This document shows positions 8,364 to 16,438 of a stretch of 64,000 bases of DNA, piece by piece. The position numbers and the translations under genes are program-made. Positions within the stretch are counted from its first letter, which is position 1; every line of letters begins with the position of its first letter. The notes beneath the pieces were generated by a model, which worked only from the letters and a program-made list of their open reading frames with translations, ran no database searches and was not told where the DNA came from. The stretch spans positions 1 to 64,000 of the forward strand of contig NZ_PTQY01000009.1 of NCBI RefSeq assembly GCF_002943465.1, given 5' to 3'. The DNA comes from Rhodoferax sp. TS-BS-61-7. GTDB lineage: Bacteria > Pseudomonadota > Gammaproteobacteria > Burkholderiales > Burkholderiaceae_C.

Positions 8364-9014
8364 GTGGACCTGTTTGACGACCTGCCCTTAGCTTCTGAGG
8401 ACCTGCGCACCGCCATCGCGCCCGGTGCCGTGCTGCTGCGCGGCCTGGGCCGGGCGGACGATGTGCAGCTGCTGGCCGCGGTGGAGTCCGTCATCGCCCA
8501 GCTGCCGCTGCGCCACCTGCAAACGCCGGGCGGCCACACCATGTCCATCCAGACCACACGCTGCGGCAGCATGGGCTGGGTGTCTGAGCCCGGTGGCTAC
8601 CGCTACGCCCCGCGCAACCCCGGCACACGCCAGCCTTGGCCCGCCATACCCCAATGTTTGATGGACTTTGCCGTGCGCGCCGCCACGGAGGCCGGCTACC
8701 CCGGCTTTGTGCCCGACTCCTGCATGGTCAATCAGTACCTGCCCGGCAACAAACTCGGCCTGCACCAGGACCGTGACGAACGCGACCTGCGCGCACCGGT
8801 CGTGTCGCTCTCACTGGGACTTCCCGCCACCTTTCTGTTTGGCGGCTTGGAGCGTACCGGTAAAACCCAACGCTTGCGCCTCGCCCATGGCGACGTGGTG
8901 GTCTGGGGCGGCCCGTCGCGCCTGGCGTTTCACGGCGTGTTGCCGGTGGCCGATGGCGACCACGCGCTGGTGGGGCGGCGGCGCGTCAACCTGACGTTTC
9001 GCAAGGTCGGCTGA
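8364..9014 (+). CDS. alkB: AlkB-like 2-oxoglutarate/Fe(II) DNA dealkylase
   Basis: 216 residues. Iron ligands are visible as His-134/Asp-136 (LHQDRDE) and His-190 (FHGV), with the 2-oxoglutarate-binding arginines in R-V-N-L-T-F-R (207 and 213). N-Q-Y-L-P-G-N precedes the HxD motif as in AlkB. The enzyme oxidatively removes methyl groups from 1-methyladenine and 3-methylcytosine in DNA. The start is GTG, just downstream of a perfect LexA box. The gene stands alone, not with ada. Its stop is followed at once by a 60-bp repeat copy. Confidence 0.93.
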   Translation: MDLFDDLPLASEDLRTAIAPGAVLLRGLGRADDVQLLAAVESVIAQLPLRHLQTPGGHTMSIQTTRCGSMGWVSEPGGYRYAPRNPGTRQPWPAIPQCLMDFAVRAATEAGYPGFVPDSCMVNQYLPGNKLGLHQDRDERDLRAPVVSLSLGLPATFLFGGLERTGKTQRLRLAHGDVVVWGGPSRLAFHGVLPVADGDHALVGRRRVNLTFRKVG

Positions 9015-9020
9015 TACATA

Positions 9021-9082
9021 GCCAAATAGGTCTCTAGTCCTCGTTGAATATGCGCGAGCAGCTCCTAAAACAGGAGCGATTT
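9021..9082 (+). repeat. 60-bp family repeat, copy 3
   Basis: CCAAATAGGTCTCTAG, TGAATATGCGCGAGCAGC, then a perfect GCTCCT/AGGAGC hairpin. It lies between the convergent alkB and tapT stops. The arm bases differ from other copies but pair with each other, suggesting the hairpin is maintained. Confidence 0.85.
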
Positions 9083-9866
9083 AACGCTGCTGTCCCAGCG
9101 CCCGCAATCTGCCATGTGCCTCGCCATTCCGGTCCGCCGGCTGCTGGTGTTTGGCTTGCAGGTAGTGGTGGGTAAACACGTCCAGGTAGGCCTCCAGCGT
9201 TTGGGCGGCCAGGCTTTCGCCGGCCAGCTCCAGGCACAGGGCGCCCACCTCGCTGGTGCAAAAGTGGTCGTCGCGGCGGCTGCGGCGCAGCGTGTAGCGC
9301 GACAGCTGCTCGGGCTGCAGGCTCAGCACCGGCAGCGTGTTCAGGTAGGGGCTTTTGCGGAACATCTTGCGTGCCTCGGGCCAGGTGGCGTCCAGCAGGA
9401 TGAACAGCGGGCGCTTGCTGGATGGCTCGGCGGCGAATGGTGGCTCTATCAGCTGCGTCACCACCCGCTCGGGCGCTACAAATTCACCAGGAAACACCAC
9501 ATACGGCTGCCACTGCGGGTCGGCCAGCAGTGTCAGCAGCGCGGGGTCTACCTCGGTGCGGGCCCAGCCAAACGCGTAAGTGTCGGCCACCACGTCGGCA
9601 ATCAACCAGCCGGTGTTGCTGGGCTTCAGCGCTTCGATGTCGGCCATCAGCAGGCACACACCGGCGCGCGTGGGCACCATGGGGCGTTCGGCGCACAGGC
9701 AGTGGCTCAGCACCAGGCGGCAGCCTGCGCAGCGCGGTACGTCGGAGCCACCGCGCGCGAGGAAGGGTTTGGTGGCGCGCGCCAGGCGCGCGGTGCGCAG
9801 GCGCGACACCGCATGGGGCGTTGGGGGCGTGTGTGGGGCGGCTTGCAGGGCAGCGGCAGGGGTCAT
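9081..9866 (-). CDS. tapT: DTW-domain tRNA-uridine aminocarboxypropyltransferase
   Basis: 261 residues. A zinc-binding cluster (RCAGC at 45-49, HCLC at 55-58) precedes the DTW domain, whose signature DATW is at 159-162 (LLDATWPEARKMF). Such enzymes transfer the 3-amino-3-carboxypropyl group of S-adenosylmethionine to U47 in the variable loop of tRNAs (acp3U; E. coli TapT/YfiP). The first 40 residues are a poorly conserved, proline-rich extension, so translation could begin a little later. It diverges from the mepB-like gene. Confidence 0.87.
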   Translation of the reverse strand: MTPAAALQAAPHTPPTPHAVSRLRTARLARATKPFLARGGSDVPRCAGCRLVLSHCLCAERPMVPTRAGVCLLMADIEALKPSNTGWLIADVVADTYAFGWARTEVDPALLTLLADPQWQPYVVFPGEFVAPERVVTQLIEPPFAAEPSSKRPLFILLDATWPEARKMFRKSPYLNTLPVLSLQPEQLSRYTLRRSRRDDHFCTSEVGALCLELAGESLAAQTLEAYLDVFTHHYLQAKHQQPADRNGEAHGRLRALGQQR

Positions 9867-9909
9867 GCGCCCGAGTATCGCCCGCCGCCGCAGCCGCTAC
9901 CATGCGCCC

Positions 9910-10452
9910 ATGTTTGCCCCACCCACCTTGCCGTCCACGGCCAGCACCAGCCACCCCGACCTGCAAGCCGCGCAAGCCCTGGCCTACGCCCCCAGCGGCC
10001 TGGTCTGCACCCATGTGTTTCCCGAGGCCGAGAGCGCGGACTACGGCGCCCACACCCTGCTGCTGGGCGGCTTGCGGGTGTGTTTTCGCGTCGCCAAAAC
10101 CACGCCCACCAAAGTCGGCCAGTTCGTTACCGTGTGGAAACGCGTGGGCCGCGGCCCAATACAACCGTTTGAGCTGGGCGACCCGGTGGACCTGTTTGTG
10201 GTCAGCACCCGCAGCGGGCCCCACTTCGGGCAGTTTGTGTTTCCCATAGCGGCGCTGGCGGCGCATGGCGTGGTGGCCCAACCTGGCAAAGACGGTAAGC
10301 GCGCCCTGCGTGTCTACCCGCCGTGGGACACCCCCACCAGCCGGCAGGCGCTGGCCACGCAGGCCTGGCAGCGCGCGTACTTTTTGAATTTATCGGAAGG
10401 CCACGCGGTGGACCTGGTGCGCGCCAGGCACCTGCTGGCCGCGCCGCGTTAG
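9910..10452 (+). CDS. MepB family protein
   Basis: 180 residues with the MepB hallmarks: YGAHTLLLGGLRVCFRVAKTT, then T-K-V-G-Q-F-V-T-V-W-K-R and SGPHFGQFVFP. MepB is named for the S. aureus mepRAB locus; its biochemical function is not established. The ATG at 9910 is the first in frame next to the divergent tapT start. Its stop codon overlaps the convergent hipA stop by four bases. Confidence 0.85.
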   Translation: MFAPPTLPSTASTSHPDLQAAQALAYAPSGLVCTHVFPEAESADYGAHTLLLGGLRVCFRVAKTTPTKVGQFVTVWKRVGRGPIQPFELGDPVDLFVVSTRSGPHFGQFVFPIAALAAHGVVAQPGKDGKRALRVYPPWDTPTSRQALATQAWQRAYFLNLSEGHAVDLVRARHLLAAPR

Positions 10453-11708
10453 CAAAATGCCTTGCGCTGCAGTCGCAACGCATCGCGGTCGATGCTGGCC
10501 TGAAGCAGCGCCATGTCTGCCGCGCACACGCCCTGTTGCCGAAAATGGCCTTGCCACTGGTCTACGGCGTGTGCCACCTCGCTCACGAGTGCCTGAGCAC
10601 GTGGCACGGAGAGGCCAAACTCCTTGCGCTCCGACAACGCGTTGTCCAAGGTGGACTCGGTGCCCCGTGCGCCCACCACCATGGCCTGGTAGCCCAGGTT
10701 CTGCAAGCTGGGCACCACATCAAATGCCGGGGCCAGTTCGTAGTAACCGTCAAAACCCAGGCGCAGGCAATGGTTGCGCTCATGGTCGTCCGTGTTGTCC
10801 ATCAGGATGTTGAACACCATGCGTTTGAACAACTCTTCGCGCATGGCGGCCTGGCGGTCCGGGTGGCCCAGGCGCAGCAGCACCGTGGCCAGCGCGCTGT
10901 AACTCTCGGGCAGGCGTGCTGCCCTCAGCACAGTGTGGGCCGACAGGCAATGCAGCCGCAGCGGGCCCTGTCTGTCAAAGCGCTGGATCGTCAACGCGTG
11001 GCGTGTCTTGCCGTGGCGCGGTGGCAGCGTCAGCAAGCCGGTGGATGCAACCGTGATGCCCGCCGTGGCGGCCAAGGTCATGGTGGCGTGTTCGATGCAG
11101 GGCGTGTCTACCGGGTCGTCCAGCTCGCTGAACTTCACCACACACGGGCCGTCCGGTGTTTGCAGCAAGGCCTTGGGCCGCGCACCGCCCAGGGTCACAC
11201 CGGGCTGCACCAGGCGCTGGATCTGCGGCGTGATGGGGGTCTGCTGCTGCACGTCCTCCACGGCCTGGGCCAGTTGCGCCAAGTCGCCAAGTTGCGGGTA
11301 GGGGCCGATGCGGCGGGGTATGTATTGCTCTGCAGACACCGAAATGCCCAGCGCCCCGAAGCGGTCATCGCCGGCAAACAGTAGCATTTCCAGCACCGAC
11401 AGTCGGGCCGGGCGTTCGACGTGGCGGATGATGCGCTCGCCCCAGCGGTCCGGTCGTGCATCGTCCAGCGCGCCCGGCACGCTGCTGCGCTCACCCACGC
11501 TGAAGTCTTGCCCCGCAATCAGCGGCAGGTCTTCGCTTAGCGGGAAGTTCCACCACGTCGGCGCATAGGTAAATACGGCACAGTCGGGCACCAGTGGCGA
11601 CAGCCGCAGCTCGCCCACCAGCGCGGGGCTGGCTGGGTTGACCAGCGCCCACACGTAGAGCCGGTCTTGTGGCACGTAGCTGCCGGGCTGGATGTCGGCG
11701 GCATTCAT
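10449..11708 (-). CDS. hipA: HipA-family serine/threonine kinase toxin
   Basis: 419 residues: an N-terminal HipA-coupling domain (1-140) and the HipA kinase core. Visible motifs are the phosphate loop GGARPK at 174-179, the ATP lysine in VKF (191-193), the catalytic NTDDHERN at 305-312, and the metal-binding Asp in APAFD at 326-330. HipA kinases phosphorylate translation components such as glutamyl-tRNA synthetase and slow growth until neutralised by HipB. The start overlaps the hipB stop by four bases, as in canonical hipBA operons. All catalytic residues look intact. Confidence 0.92.
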   Translation of the reverse strand: MNAADIQPGSYVPQDRLYVWALVNPASPALVGELRLSPLVPDCAVFTYAPTWWNFPLSEDLPLIAGQDFSVGERSSVPGALDDARPDRWGERIIRHVERPARLSVLEMLLFAGDDRFGALGISVSAEQYIPRRIGPYPQLGDLAQLAQAVEDVQQQTPITPQIQRLVQPGVTLGGARPKALLQTPDGPCVVKFSELDDPVDTPCIEHATMTLAATAGITVASTGLLTLPPRHGKTRHALTIQRFDRQGPLRLHCLSAHTVLRAARLPESYSALATVLLRLGHPDRQAAMREELFKRMVFNILMDNTDDHERNHCLRLGFDGYYELAPAFDVVPSLQNLGYQAMVVGARGTESTLDNALSERKEFGLSVPRAQALVSEVAHAVDQWQGHFRQQGVCAADMALLQASIDRDALRLQRKAFC

Positions 11709-12112
11709 TGGGGCTTGTCCAGTCCCTGTGCGGCGATCAATGCGGCCAAACCCGTCGCCACATCACCGCCGCGCTGGCTGCGAGCGGTGGTTGCAGGCAA
11801 TGCGCGCTTGGGTTGGATGCGCACAATCTCGCGCTCCAGCGCCGCATGGTCCTGCTGCGGAGCGATCAGATCGGCCAGCACTGCAGACGGGTTGATCAGC
11901 CATATACACATGGCATACGAAGCCATGGCCACCGACGGGTCCCCGCGCTCGATGCGCGCCATGGTGGGCTGTGAAACACCCAGCCGTTTGGCCCACTGCG
12001 CCTGCGTTTCCTTGCGCCGCTTGCGCGCGATGACGATGTTTTGCGCCAGCAATGCAATCTGCTGGACGACGGCTTGCGGGTAGTCAGACGGTTTGGTGTT
12101 TTGTACTGGCAT
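11705..12112 (-). CDS. hipB: HipB-like HTH antitoxin
   Basis: 135 residues with an Xre/Cro helix-turn-helix at about 30-85 (TQAQWAKRLGVSQPTMARIE, then RGDPSVAMASYAMC). The longer C-terminal tail (90-135) is basic and possibly flexible. It would bind HipA and repress its own promoter. It is the first gene of the hipBA pair. The AT-rich leader upstream carries ATAGAT inverted half-sites that may be its operator. Confidence 0.9.
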   Translation of the reverse strand: MPVQNTKPSDYPQAVVQQIALLAQNIVIARKRRKETQAQWAKRLGVSQPTMARIERGDPSVAMASYAMCIWLINPSAVLADLIAPQQDHAALEREIVRIQPKRALPATTARSQRGGDVATGLAALIAAQGLDKPQ

Positions 12113-12113
12113 T

Positions 12114-12240
12114 CATAGATATTAGCAAAATACCTTATTTTGTTTAATCTATAAATTAACGTCCAATTACACAGATTGCACATCAATCGAATTAAAGCAT
12201 CATAGATGTCAAAAAATACCCAATAACCAAAACATCTATG
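12114..12240. promoter_or_regulatory. AT-rich hipBA promoter with inverted ATAGAT half-sites
   Basis: This short gene-free interval is clearly more AT-rich than its surroundings. It has a perfect 9-bp inverted repeat, CATAGATGT at 12201-12209 and ACATCTATG at 12232-12240 (22-base spacer), and a second inverted pair of ATAGAT at 12115-12120 and ATCTAT at 12147-12152 (26-base spacer). The reuse of the same hexamer suggests HipB binding sites. That is inference; E. coli HipB uses a different sequence. Confidence 0.5.
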
Positions 12241-12255
12241 AATAACTATAGTGTT

Positions 12256-12837
12256 TCAGAGCGGTTTTGGCACAAAACCTATCGTCAGCCCCTCGTCGGT
12301 CACGGTGATACTGCCCGGCTGCATGCCCAGGCCATCGGGCAGGGCCAGGTCTTGCGGGCGCATGCGGTGCAGCACCACCTCCAGCAGTGTGCGTTCGGCC
12401 AGTGCAGGGCCGTAGGTATTGAGCAGTGCCACCACGCCGGGCTGCAGCGTGGGGAACTGCAGGCGCTTCAGGCGCAGCTGGTGCGCGCGCACCGTGCGGT
12501 CCGCCACTTCGTAACGCAGCGCAAACGCCACCTCCAGCGTGCCCTGGTGGCTGCGGTTGAGTGCCGGGCCGGCCGCGTCCACCACCATCTCGGCGCCCAG
12601 CCGGTTGACCGCGGGAAACAGGCGCAGCGTGGGCACCTGCACATCCAGGTTCAGCAGCCCCGGCACCGGGTAACGCAGCGGAAAACGCTGCCCCACCGCC
12701 GCCTGCAGCGCAGCGGCAGATACCTTGTAGTGCGGCAAGGCTGTGGCGGCGTCGTCCGGCTCGGGTTCAGGCTCCGCCCACGCTAACTGGGAGAGCGGCA
12801 GGCACAACGGGGTGGCAAGAAAAAAGCGGCGGAGCAT
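12256..12837 (-). CDS. DUF1439-type exported protein
   Basis: 193 residues with a signal peptide (MLRRFFLATPLCLPLSQLAWA, cleavage probably after residue 21) and a mature part resembling DUF1439/YceB lipid-binding-like proteins: GQRFPLRYPVPGLLNLDVQV and GTLEVAFALRYEVADRT. No lipobox cysteine is evident, so it is probably soluble in the periplasm. The ATG at 12837 was chosen to begin at the signal peptide. A LexA box lies 29 bases upstream and is shared with the divergent broken DinD-type gene, so DNA-damage control is possible. Its function is unknown. Confidence 0.75.
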   Translation of the reverse strand: MLRRFFLATPLCLPLSQLAWAEPEPEPDDAATALPHYKVSAAALQAAVGQRFPLRYPVPGLLNLDVQVPTLRLFPAVNRLGAEMVVDAAGPALNRSHQGTLEVAFALRYEVADRTVRAHQLRLKRLQFPTLQPGVVALLNTYGPALAERTLLEVVLHRMRPQDLALPDGLGMQPGSITVTDEGLTIGFVPKPL

Positions 12838-12865
12838 CTTGGAAATCTTAGAGGTATCGGGGATG

Positions 12866-12881
12866 CTGTGTAAAACAACAG
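12866..12881. promoter_or_regulatory. LexA box between DUF1439 gene and DinD-like remnant
   Basis: CTGTGTAAAACAACAG fits CTGT-N8-ACAG exactly. It is 45 bases upstream of the BRO-N/DinD-like start (12927) and 28 bases from the divergent DUF1439 start (12837), so it could control either or both. Confidence 0.82.
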
Positions 12882-12926
12882 TATTTGTCGTGCAGCGCCA
12901 ACCATGCTGCCGCTCAAGGGGCCACC

Positions 12927-13459
12927 ATGAAAATTCTGCCAACCGACTTTGACGGCCAGTCCATCCGCCGCGTGTTTGATGAGGCCACCGAAACCTGGTG
13001 GTTCTCGGTGGTGGACGTGGTGCAGGTGCTGACGCAGCAGCCTGACGATTTGACCGCTCGCAAATACTGGAATCAGCTTAAGCGCCGTTTGAACAAGGAG
13101 GGCAGCCAACTGGTGACAAACTGTCACCAGTTGAAAATGCCCGCGGCTGACGGCAAGCAGCGGCTCACCGATGTCGCCACCGCCGAAACTTTGCTGCGCC
13201 TGGTCCAATCCGTCCCCAGCCCCAAAGCCGAACCCATCAAACTTTGGCTCGCCAAAGTGGGCTACGAGCGCATGCAAGAAATGGCCGACCCCGCCCTCTC
13301 GCTCAACCGCGCCCGCCACACCTGGCAGCAACACGGCCGCAGCGACAAGTGGATTCAGCAGCGCATGACCGGGCAGGCAAGCCGGTGGTGTCGGGGCAGA
13401 ACTACCTGGCGGCCCCAGCGACCAAAAATCTCAAAACATCCAGCAAGTCATCTGGCTGA
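12927..13459 (+). pseudogene. BRO-N / DinD-like DNA-damage-inducible gene, broken by internal deletion
   Basis: From ATG 12927 the frame encodes a BRO-N domain (SIRRVFDEATETWWFSVVDV) and the following conserved region (IKLWLAKVGYERMQEMADPA, RSDKWIQQRMTGQ). At about 13371-13378 family similarity stops. In the next forward frame the sequence continues as GKPVVSGQNYLAAP, which looks like the C-terminal end of this same family, and ends at 13459. The best reading is an out-of-frame internal deletion that removed the segment between RMTG and GKPVVS. The literal frame instead runs to 13466 with a non-homologous tail. A LexA box upstream fits the DinD identity. Confidence 0.75.
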
Positions 13460-13485
13460 GGTTTAAGGGGAATCATCCGCTGGCG

Positions 13486-13524
13486 ACCGTGGATATTGCG
13501 CCAACAGCTATCAAAACCATAGTG
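13486..13524 (+). repeat. 60-bp family repeat, copy 4 (5'-truncated)
   Basis: ACCGTGGATATTGCGCCAACAGCTATCAAAACCATAG keeps the right two thirds of the consensus. It lies between the DinD-like remnant and the stop of the convergent VOC gene. Confidence 0.7.
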
Positions 13525-13872
13525 TTACTTCTTGGGCGGCCGGTACATCGCGCAGATCTTGTTGCCATCCGGGTCGCGCAGGTAGGCCAGGTAGAGCGTG
13601 CCCACGCCGTTGTCGCGCAAGCCGGGCGGCTCTTCGCAGCTGCTGCCACCGTTGGCCACGCCCGCCGCGTGGAAGGCATCGGCCTGCTCGGGCGATTCCA
13701 TCTTGAAGCCAATGGTGCTGCCATTGCCATGTGTGGCCGGCTCGCCGTTCAGCGGCTGGGTAATGCCAAAGTTGCCCGTGGGGCTGCGGTAGAAGTAACG
13801 CTGAACCATGCCGTTGTGGTTGGCAATGCCGGGGCCAATGCCCAGCGTGCCGAGCATGGCGTGGCTGAACAT
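13525..13872 (-). CDS. VOC/glyoxalase-fold protein with probable internal deletion near the N-terminus
   Basis: 115 residues of the vicinal-oxygen-chelate superfamily: RYFYRSPTGNFGITQPLNGE, EPATHGNGSTIGF, and YLAYLRDPDGNKICAMYRPP with the C-terminal metal-site region. Relatives I know start MFSHVMVGxNDLxxSxxFYDxxLGTLGxGPG; here MFSH joins directly to AMLGTLGIGPG, so about 16 residues (first beta strand and helix) are missing in frame. The ATG at 13872 follows a clear GAGGAG, so this is the real start. The fold may be damaged. Confidence 0.8.
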   Translation of the reverse strand: MFSHAMLGTLGIGPGIANHNGMVQRYFYRSPTGNFGITQPLNGEPATHGNGSTIGFKMESPEQADAFHAAGVANGGSSCEEPPGLRDNGVGTLYLAYLRDPDGNKICAMYRPPKK

Positions 13873-13958
13873 GGTTGTCTCCTCGTTGGAACCGGGGGCA
13901 TGGTACGCCAAGCCCCAGGCCGCGCGGTGTGGGTGAGATAGTGCGCGTTCGTTGCCAG

Positions 13959-14858
13959 TCAGTTCAGTGAGGGGTCGTTGCGCAGCCGCTCTATGGCAAG
14001 GTCAATAAACGCCCGCACTCGGCGCGAAGCCTGTCGACCCTCGCGGTGCACCACATGCACTGGCAGGGGCTCGGGCTCAAAGTCGGTAAGCACCGTTTTG
14101 AGCTTGCGTGCGCGCAAGTGCTCCGCCACCTGGTACGACAAAAGGCGCGTGAGCCCAAAGCCGCCTACCACCGCCGCAATGGCCGAGTCGTTGGTAGTGG
14201 TGGTCATGCGCGCCTGCAGGCGGATGGACAGCGGTGTGCCGTCCTGCTGCATGCGCCACTCCGGGTTGGGCGTCACGCTGCTGGCCGAGACGATGGCGTG
14301 TTGGTGCAAGTCGTCCGGTGTGAGCGGAATGCCCTGCGCCTTGAGGTAGGCCGGCGATGCGCACACCACGCGCCGCACCTGCCCCACGCGGATGGCCTGC
14401 ATGGTCGAGTCCGGCAACTCACCAATGCGAATGGCCACGTCTGCGCCCTCGTCCACCATGTTCACCACGCGGTCCAGAAACAGGCACGACGCCGTCACCT
14501 CCGGGTAGCGCTGCAAATACTCGCTCACGATGGGCGTCACAAACTTGCCCCCGAACAACACGGGCGCAGTGATGGTGAGCCGCCCACGCGGCGCGCTGTG
14601 TTGGCCGGTCACCGACTCATCCGCCTCCGCCATCTCCGCCAGGATGCGGCGGCAGTCCTGCACATAGCGCTCGCCCGCATCCGTCACGCGCACGGTGCGC
14701 GTGGTGCGCGTCAGCAGGCGCAGGCCCAGGTGGGCCTCCAGCTCATTTACGGCGCGGGTTACCGCCGGTGGCGAGATGGCCAACTTGCGCGCCGCCCCCG
14801 CAAAGCCGTGGGCATCCACCACCGCCACCAACACATTCATCAGGTGAAAACGGTCCAT
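13959..14858 (-). CDS. LysR-family transcriptional regulator
   Basis: 299 residues; N-terminal wHTH (MDRFHLMNVLVAVVDAHGFA, RKLAISPPAVTRAVNELE) and effector domain from about 90. It resembles the single-domain-effector LysR group that often controls oxidoreductase genes. It diverges from the CMD-CZB-DUF1348-PPOX operon across about 150 bp, so it is the likely regulator of that operon. Confidence 0.92.
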   Translation of the reverse strand: MDRFHLMNVLVAVVDAHGFAGAARKLAISPPAVTRAVNELEAHLGLRLLTRTTRTVRVTDAGERYVQDCRRILAEMAEADESVTGQHSAPRGRLTITAPVLFGGKFVTPIVSEYLQRYPEVTASCLFLDRVVNMVDEGADVAIRIGELPDSTMQAIRVGQVRRVVCASPAYLKAQGIPLTPDDLHQHAIVSASSVTPNPEWRMQQDGTPLSIRLQARMTTTTNDSAIAAVVGGFGLTRLLSYQVAEHLRARKLKTVLTDFEPEPLPVHVVHREGRQASRRVRAFIDLAIERLRNDPSLN

Positions 14859-15008
14859 ATTGTTCCAGTAAGTGGAAGAGTGAATTTAATCTGACGCTGA
14901 TTCTATTTGTTGCGCCATCTAAATACAGTTCACCCATTCGCTGCCCACTGCGTATTTGCAACGCAGCGAATCCAGGCAACCCGCCCTTAACCCTTGAAGG
15001 AAAACACC

Positions 15009-15557
15009 ATGTCCCGTATCAGCATTCCTACCGTCGAACAATCTGTCGAAGCATCCAAGCCGCTGCTGGCTGCCGTGCAAAAGTCTCTTGGCGTCACGCC
15101 CAACCTGATGAAGGTCGTGGGCCACAGCCCCGCCGCGCTGGAGGGCTACTTATCCCTCAATGGCGCGGTAGGCAAAGGCAAGCTGACAGCACAGCTGCGC
15201 GAGCGCATTGCACTTGCCATCGCAGAATTCAACGGCTGCGACTATTGCCTCTCTGCCCACGACTACCTGGGTGCCAACGTAGCCAAGCTCAGCCGCTCGG
15301 AACTCGACGCCGCCCGCGACGGCCATTCGGAAGACGCCCAAGTAGAAGCCGCCTTGCACTTCGCCTTGCAAGTGGCAAAAGCCCGTGGCCGTGTGTCCGA
15401 TGCCGATCTGGCCGCAGTGCGTCTGGCCGGGTTTGATGAAGCCAGCATCGTCGAAATCGTCGTCAACGTGGCGCTCAACGTGCTGACCAACTACGTCAAC
15501 AACGTGGCCCACACCGACATCGACTTCCCCCAAGTCAGCGCCAAGCTGGCCGCGTAA
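15009..15557 (+). CDS. carboxymuconolactone decarboxylase (AhpD-like) family protein
   Basis: 182 residues. The AhpD/CMD core is at about 45-100, with the redox pair in NGCDYCLSAHDYLG (Cys-x-x-Cys followed by His). Family members act as peroxidase partners or decarboxylases; the CxxC-x3-H motif favours a thiol redox role. The ATG at 15009 follows AAGGAA at 14997-15002. It is the first gene of a same-strand run with a CZB protein, a DUF1348 protein and a PPOX-type flavoprotein, and faces a LysR regulator. Confidence 0.9.
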   Translation: MSRISIPTVEQSVEASKPLLAAVQKSLGVTPNLMKVVGHSPAALEGYLSLNGAVGKGKLTAQLRERIALAIAEFNGCDYCLSAHDYLGANVAKLSRSELDAARDGHSEDAQVEAALHFALQVAKARGRVSDADLAAVRLAGFDEASIVEIVVNVALNVLTNYVNNVAHTDIDFPQVSAKLAA

Positions 15558-15588
15558 AGCAACCCAACCCGATCGCAGAAAGAAGACC

Positions 15589-15942
15589 ATGGACCTCAAC
15601 AACGCCGTACAAAAGCATGCCGAATGGAAGGTGAAACTTCGGTCTGCGATCGCCAAACACGAACAAATGGACGTTGCCACCCTGTCGCGCGACGACTGTT
15701 GCGAGCTCGGCCAATGGCTGCATGGCGATGCCAAGGCACGCTTCGGTCAGCTTGGCGCCCATGCAGACTGCGTGCACAAGCACCAGGTGTTTCACGACGA
15801 AGTGGCCAAGGTGGCCACCGCCGTCAATGCCGGTCGCTACACGCAGGCCGAAACCATGCTGGGTGCATCCACCGGCTTTTTCAAGGCGTCCAGCGCGCTC
15901 AGCGTGGCCTTCATGCAGTTGCGCAAAGCCGCAGACATCTAA
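15589..15942 (+). CDS. stand-alone CZB (chemoreceptor zinc-binding) domain protein
   Basis: 117 residues that are only a CZB domain: [16 protein letters not shown] near the start, [12 protein letters not shown] with the zinc-ligand cysteine at about 36-38, and [12 protein letters not shown] with the histidine pair. CZB domains bind zinc through one Cys and three His and sense zinc or hypochlorous acid, usually attached to chemoreceptors or diguanylate cyclases. Here it is free-standing inside a redox-type operon, suggesting an oxidant-sensing role; that is inference. Confidence 0.88.
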   Translation: MDLNNAVQKHAEWKVKLRSAIAKHEQMDVATLSRDDCCELGQWLHGDAKARFGQLGAHADCVHKHQVFHDEVAKVATAVNAGRYTQAETMLGASTGFFKASSALSVAFMQLRKAADI

Positions 15943-15949
15943 GGTGCCC

Positions 15950-16429
15950 ATGCTGACCCTCGGAGCCCTCAAGCCACCGCTGCCCCCGTTTGACGCAGAC
16001 ACCGCCGCCCGCAAAGTCCGCCTGGCCGAAGACGGCTGGAACAGCCAGAACCCCGCCCGCGTGGCGCTGGCCTACACGCCCGACAGTGTGTGGCGTAACC
16101 GCAGCGAGTTCTTGTTGGGCCGTGACCAGATCAGCGCCTTCCTGGCCCGCAAATGGAGCCGCGAGCTGGACTACCGCCTGGTCAAAGAGCTGTGGGCCTT
16201 TGCGGGCAACCGTATTGCCGTGCGTTTTGCCTACGAGTGGCACGACGTGCAAGGCCAGTGGTTCCGCAGCTACGGCAACGAAAACTGGGAGTTCAACCCC
16301 CAGGGCCTGATGCAGCGCCGCATCGCCAGCATCAACGACCTGGCCATTGCCGAGGCCGACCGCCAATTTCGCTGGAGCGGTGCGCGCCGGCCCGACGACC
16401 ACCCCTCGCTCAGCGAGCTTGATTTGTAA
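15950..16429 (+). CDS. DUF1348 (NTF2-like) family protein
   Basis: 159 residues with the DUF1348 pattern: [40 protein letters not shown], and [20 protein letters not shown]. The family has an NTF2-like cone fold and no settled function. It starts seven bases after the CZB gene stop and ends ten bases before the PPOX gene, indicating one operon. Confidence 0.9.
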   Translation: MLTLGALKPPLPPFDADTAARKVRLAEDGWNSQNPARVALAYTPDSVWRNRSEFLLGRDQISAFLARKWSRELDYRLVKELWAFAGNRIAVRFAYEWHDVQGQWFRSYGNENWEFNPQGLMQRRIASINDLAIAEADRQFRWSGARRPDDHPSLSELDL

Positions 16430-16438
16430 GGAGTCCCC

